From Manihot esculenta (Eukaryota; Streptophyta; Magnoliopsida; Malpighiales; Euphorbiaceae): a stretch of 64,000 bases of DNA. The stretch lies in assembly GCF_001659605.2 (NCBI RefSeq), contig NC_035172.2:26773342-26837341 (forward strand), in the 5' to 3' direction. Shown here piece after piece: positions 59,476-64,000 of this stretch. The notes beneath the pieces are model-generated. The model saw nothing but the letters and a program-made list of their open reading frames with translations, was not told where the DNA came from and did no database searches. The number at the start of each line of letters is the position of its first letter. The first letter of the stretch is position 1. The translations under genes were made by a program, and so were the position numbers.

Positions 59476-61749
59476 ATGGTTAGATGTTCACTCCAAATCC
59501 CTAATTTGCTTTGTGTTAATTTTTTGTTCTACTATTTAGTTTCTGTATGATTTTGCTACTTTCTAAAAACCTAACTTGAATTTTTTATTTATCTCGATCT
59601 GTTCTGGTTAGATATGAAATTTGGAACTGTAGTTTTTTTTTTTTTAATATATGTTTGATTCTTAAATATATGAATGGCAAATTCAAAGAGGGAAAGTAGT
59701 TTTATTTTGGAAATATCATCCGGGGATTGAATTTTGTTTCAGTGCTTGACTTAGGTTAAACTGCTACTACCATTTTGTGGTTCTAATTATTGTCATTTGT
59801 TCATCACTTATAAATAAGATTCTTGATTATTTTGTTTCTAACCATTTTGGAGCCCTTGTGGAATGAATTTTCTTTGCTTGGAGGCTTATTGTTATTCCTG
59901 TAATTAGTTATGTTCATGCTACATTCTTGAGTATTCAAGACATCAGTTCCTTAATTCTTTGTTTTAAATGTCATTAAAAGTTAGACAACTAATTTTTGGA
60001 TTACGCAATGCATTATGTTTCAACAGGAAAGTCTTCACAGAGCGCAATCTAGGAAAGACAAACCCAGAGGACGTCCTCATGGGTTAAGTCAACAGAAGAG
60101 GCAAGAAATTAGGGAAGCTTTTGAGCTATTTGATACTGATGGCTCAGGTACTGAAAACATTTATCCAAATATGTCTTTAGCATGCACTTGATTTTCTTAT
60201 TTATTTGTTAGACTATCTTGTCCAGGCACTATTGACGCCAAGGAGTTGAATGTTGCCATGAGGTATGAATATTTCATCATGTTGCTAATATTGTCCTAGT
60301 TTTATAGCCATGAAAACAATGGAGCTAAAATCATCTTATAACAGGGCACTTGGTTACGAAATGACAGAAGAGGTACCTTCTGTATCCTAGTATATGAAGG
60401 CGTTGCTAAGCATTTGTTTATCCTGCCCTGTTTTTAGAATACTCTTCTCATTTGGAATATCTTTGCTCATCAGTGTGTTGTTTTTGAACATATAATAGAT
60501 AAGAAAATTCCTGCTTGATTTACTACCTCCTCATTTTGTGTGCATGTTAGATTCCTCTTTGTTCCTCATTCATTTCCAAACTTCACTATACTGTTTACAT
60601 ATGGGTCATTGCAGCAAATCAATCTAATGATTGCAGATGTGGACAAGGATGGCAGTGGTGCAATTGATTATGATGAATTTGAGCATATGATGACAGCCCA
60701 AATTGGAGAAAGAGACACTAAGGAGGAGCTCATGAAAGCATTCCGCATTATTGATCAAGATAACAATGTGAGATTTTGTTAACTGGTCCTTATTTATGTT
60801 TCATTTGTTGATCACTTTTTCTTTTATTCACATGATTCAGGGAAAGATATCTGTTGATGATATTAAGCGAATAGCAAAGGAGCTGGGTGAGAACTTCACT
60901 GACAGAGATATTCGTGAGATGATTGACGAAGCCGACCGAGATCGTAAGTCTGCATATATCTTGGTTGTAGTTTTCATAACTCGTCATAGTGATTTGGTTG
61001 AAATTGCGTTCTTGATGACATTATCTTAATTTTGTACTATAGTTCATCTTTATGCTTTAATTGTGGTTTTTTTTCTCTGATTGCATCTGCGTACAAAATT
61101 TATTTTGCTCAACTGATTATTCTAGTAAAAAGATAATTGCCTATAAACTGTATGTGCTTATATATCTAGTTGGTAATTCCCTAAAAGGTAAGCTGGGTGT
61201 AGAAGATCTTATCTCTAATTTTGTGATAAAAGAAAATTTCCTATTAGAAGGGGAGAATTTAGGAGATAAGGGTATTCCATTTTCTTATTAGTATCACTGT
61301 ATAGTTTTATTTAGGAAGTCAAATTTTTGAATTTGGCTGTGAAAATGATGGGGATGGAATAGATAGCCTGCTTTACAACTATGGAAGCACTTGTGTCAAG
61401 GTCTGCAATGATGTTGACAGCCAGAGCAAGAAATCAATATTACAGAGTAGCACATTATGTAATAACAATTCAAACATGATATGTGATGCTTTTATTGGAG
61501 TTAATGATGCGTCTTTCCCTTGGGTATAAAATATTGCTCTTTTCTAGTCTGCCCTTATATGCGAAGAGACATGATTTATGAATTTTTTATGTTGTGTTTT
61601 CAAGCAAGCTTTTTCCTTGTATGAGCTTGGATTACTTTTTGCTTGCTGCCTATAAATGGAGTTGATGCTCTGTGAAATGTACAGATGATGGAGAAGTGGG
61701 TATGGATGAATTCTTCAGGACGATGAAGAGGACAACATATAGGTACTAG
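59476..61749 (+). CDS. Centrin (caltractin), seven coding exons
   Basis: Join of 59476-59478, 60027-60147, 60226-60262, 60345-60372, 60615-60767, 60841-60943 and 61685-61749: 169 residues, within the usual 160-175 of centrins. All introns are GT-AG. The first coding exon is just the ATG; no other in-frame Met lies upstream of a stop and exon 2 has none before residue 53. A basic N-terminus ([20 protein letters not shown]) precedes four EF-hand loops: DTDGSGTIDAKE (37-48), [12 protein letters not shown] (73-84), DQDNNGKISVDD (110-121, last position Asp, as in other plant centrins) and [12 protein letters not shown] (146-157). It binds calcium and in plants is linked to the cell plate, nuclear pore mRNA export (TREX-2) and DNA repair with RAD4/XPC. 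Frame and splice sites are intact, so the gene is likely functional. Confidence 0.93.
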
Positions 61750-62745
61750 GGTGAAATTCTGCATGGTGTTAATAGCCCATCCTACGTGGAATAGTTTGGT
61801 TCAGGGCGTTCAGGCCATGCTGAAGCTGCAATATGTTTGTAGAAATGAAGTTTTTTTGGTTTTTGGTCTTTTCCCCTTTTCTTTTTGAAGAATGATTTGT
61901 GGAGCAAGCAGTTTTGTTTGCTTTACATGTATTAATGATGCTATGTTAACGAATCTTAGTTGTCTTTTTTTATTTCGTCCTTTTATTTTTTACATTTGTT
62001 TGTGAGGATACGATTGGATTGCATGTTATTTGTGCTCCAAAAATGATTAAACAGGAAACTGCTTCAGCAATCGCGAGAAATCACATCAATAATAGAGGAT
62101 GTGTTTTTATTTACAAGAAGCCAAAAAGATGCATATTGCTACAGCTTCTACACCTCTTAAAGAAAAGTCCTCACGGGATAAAAGCAGCACCAGTGGGACG
62201 TCAACCCCACCGAGTATCACGAGTCATGAATGATGCAACACTTATGACCAATAAAATTAAAATATTTATTATTTTATTACTAAAATATATTAATTAAGTA
62301 AAAATAATTTCATTCACATATTGAGAGTATCAACTTATCATGTCACTGAATACTTTGGTTGTATTATATAATTTTCTGAATCTCGTGTATTGTATACAGT
62401 TGTATTATTTTCTCAATTGTATTATTTTCTGAATCACACATGTTGAGATTCATGATTCTTGCGAGGGACAATGCCTGACCATTCTCAACAATGGAAAAGA
62501 AACAAACATCTGCAATAATGACTGGAAATGCAGAGGAATAAATCAGCTGGATCATTGATAATTTTAATACATCATGACTTACAATTATGTTTGTGCAGCC
62601 AACAAAGCGGCAACTGACAACTCCTAGCTAGCACACAAATACTTCGAAATAACATAATCAAGCCAACCAGCAATCTACACCCCATAACAAGATACAGAAC
62701 AGATGTGCTCAACCAGCTCTATCAAATTTCCCCTGAAAGACTAGC
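61750..62745. other. Intergenic region between converging genes
   Basis: The centrin 3' untranslated end (T-rich at 61840-61930) and then the 3' flank of the minus-strand gene. A plus-strand frame at 62019-62297 and a minus-strand one at 62364-62555 have no recognisable domain. Two copies of TTGTATTATTTTCT occur at about 62400 and 62418. Confidence 0.45.
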
Positions 62746-62775
62746 ATGTCAATTCAGAGATCTAAATCTCAAACA

Positions 62776-62795
62776 CCCCCCCCCCCCCCCCCCCC
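62776..62795. repeat. C20 homopolymer in a 3' flank
   Basis: An uninterrupted run of 20 C followed by A, CCCCC and TCCC. It lies about 120 bp after the stop codon of the minus-strand gene, so its mRNA would contain a long G tract if the untranslated end reaches it. Confidence 0.9.
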
Positions 62796-62917
62796 ACCCC
62801 CTCCCAAAATTTTTGTTTGGGAAAAAAATTAGAACGAGAACAAAATTTTCACTGGAAAGATGCTTCAGTCTCTGCTGCTTTCTACTTCTAAAACCAGAAA
62901 CCCATTTAATATTCTGT

Positions 62918-63601
62918 TCATGAAGCCATTGGTGTTCCACTAGCAGTCTGTTTAGCCACATAGATCTGCTTCATCTTTGAAGGAAAGCTTTTTTCTGAAC
63001 CCAGAGATTGATTCCTTCCTTGGGTGGGAACTGAACCCAAAGATTGATTCCTTCCTTGGTATCCCACCCTACGATGAGACCACTCACCCCCAGAACTATT
63101 CTTCTGAGAGATTCCACCTCTTTGATAATTATAGCCAGAGGAATTACTGTAATTCTGGGCAGAGGTACTCCTCTGATGGGAAGGCTGCATTTTGAAAGCA
63201 GAACTTGTACTCTGGCTGCTGCTACTAGTGCTTCCACTACCATTCTGCACAGCATCAGTCTTGCTAGCATCTGAAATGTTGCCAGCAGATAAACTCTTAG
63301 CAACAGTGCTCTGTGTTGAAGTACCAGCATTGCTGGATCTTGACGACTCAACCAACCTAAGTGCATCTGGTAACCGGGTGACCCTTGCATCAGTAGCTGT
63401 GGGGAAGTTCTGGGTGTTATCAGTGGGCTTAGTTCTCTGAGACTCTGGGAACCTATTTATTAATTGTTGGTCAACAGCTTTCCCATGGCTAAACTGAGAA
63501 GGAAGTGCACCTTCTGCCAGTTGCTGCGATGGTGTTGATACGGAAACAGATTGAAGAGGTGATGCAGGAACATGGGACCATCGAGACATGTCAGGGGAGG
63601 A
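62918..63601 (-). CDS. Last exon of an unidentified Ser/Gln-rich protein
   Basis: A 227-codon terminal exon runs from an AG acceptor at 63602-63603 (phase 0) to a stop at 62918-62920; the rest of the gene is to the right, beyond an intron that fills 63604-64000 at least. The protein is low-complexity, rich in Ser, Gln, Asn and Thr, with a conserved-looking middle (TDARVTRLPDALRLVES) and C-terminus (GGEWSHRRVGYQGRNQ, then KMKQIYVAKQT). A GRNQSLGS octapeptide is duplicated near the end. I have a memory of such a tail in long uncharacterised plant proteins but cannot name it. The intact frame over 680 bp, the acceptor and the biased composition make it a real exon. No catalytic domain is visible here. 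Confidence 0.8.
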   Translation of the reverse strand, partial: SSPDMSRWSHVPASPLQSVSVSTPSQQLAEGALPSQFSHGKAVDQQLINRFPESQRTKPTDNTQNFPTATDARVTRLPDALRLVESSRSSNAGTSTQSTVAKSLSAGNISDASKTDAVQNGSGSTSSSSQSTSSAFKMQPSHQRSTSAQNYSNSSGYNYQRGGISQKNSSGGEWSHRRVGYQGRNQSLGSVPTQGRNQSLGSEKSFPSKMKQIYVAKQTASGTPMAS

Positions 63602-64000
63602 CTGGACACAACAGTTTTAATCAAACATCAATCAGCATAAACAATTCAACAAATGTCAATATCGAATTTGATAAAATGGACATTTTCAGCCTTAAGATTT
63701 GCAATCAACAAATCCTAAAGTCCGATCTCCAAAATATTTCAACGAGCTGAGCATGCCTTCATACCCTCCAACAAAAATATATATATATATATATATAGGA
63801 ATAAACTCTCCTTAGTTAACAGAAGAAACAGAGGAATTGGAAGCCCATTGAATGCATTTTTATTTCCAATTGCTCTTTGAGGGAACTGATTACTGGTGCT
63901 TACGTGGGGCTAGCATCTTTACATAATAGTTGCCATTTGTGAGCACATCTCTCAGTGTGTAATTATTTCCCTTTTTTTGATAAATTTTAATATCTGTCTT
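63602..64000 (-). other. Intron of the minus-strand gene with AT microsatellite
   Basis: Follows the acceptor of the terminal exon. It contains an (AT)n tract at about 63777-63797. No further exon is clear before the window ends. Confidence 0.6.

Noticed and set aside
59357..59539. 60-codon frame over centrin exon 1 and intron 1
   Set aside because: It is in another frame from the centrin start and runs into the intron.
60796..61029. Frame with centrin EF-hand sequence as a separate gene
   Set aside because: It is centrin exon 6 read through into flanking introns.
61061..61291. 76-codon frame within centrin intron 6
   Set aside because: It contains no known domain and lies between confirmed splice sites.
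62019..62297. 92-codon frame after the centrin gene
   Set aside because: No recognisable domain; likely chance frame in an intergenic region.

Overview
This 64-kb window is plant nuclear DNA, most likely from a eudicot. It has long AT-rich intergenic stretches, GT-AG introns, a plant class-B heat-shock factor, a plant centrin, and nested plant-type LTR retrotransposons, LINEs, MITEs and hAT remnants. The LTR families and gene sequences remind me of Euphorbiaceae (cassava or rubber tree), but that is an impression without a search. I saw no rRNA, tRNA, CRISPR array or bacterial-type operon.

Layout. 1-13.5 kb: the 5' LTR and gag remnant of a minus-strand Tat-like Ty3/gypsy element (host A), split by a nearly complete 12-kb Ty3/gypsy chromovirus-like element at 1269-13243. 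That element carries a solo LTR of its own broad family in its leader (target duplication ACTAG). 13.5-16.3 kb: AT-rich DNA. 16.3-23.2 kb: a decayed Ty1/copia element, then a LINE fragment interrupted by a 2.3-kb solo LTR (target duplication CCTGC). 23.97-31.84 kb: a second Tat-like, gag-only Ty3/gypsy element (host B) with a degenerate internal tandem array. It is interrupted by two oppositely oriented copies of one long LTR-like repeat; one carries a 634-bp tandem duplication plus a hAT-type MITE, the other a Mutator-like MITE holding a large GAA tract. 33.7-35.0 kb: another LINE 3' end. 35-41.5 kb: mostly AT-rich.

41.5-45.3 kb: an intact HSFB1-type heat-shock factor gene (two coding exons, 288 aa) with two short upstream ORFs in its leader. 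47.6-49.8 kb: a broken hAT transposase on the minus strand, followed by a stray Ser/Thr kinase exon. 52.5-55.05 kb: an ORF-less element with two diverged direct repeats and a 21-22-bp tandem array, into which a 123-bp miniature LTR-like element has inserted with a perfect CTTAC duplication. 59.3-61.8 kb: an intact seven-exon centrin/caltractin gene (169 aa). 62.9-63.6 kb: the last exon of an unidentified Ser/Gln-rich protein on the minus strand.

The host genes show no operon-like cooperation: one is a transcriptional repressor of stress responses, one a calcium-binding cytoskeletal protein. Most of the DNA is layered transposon sequence whose insertion order can be read from target duplications and empty sites. 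I found no convincing new enzymatic system. The most unusual objects are the 123-bp mini-LTR, the array-bearing non-autonomous elements, the LTR-like repeats with non-canonical ends, and the GAA-loaded MITE.
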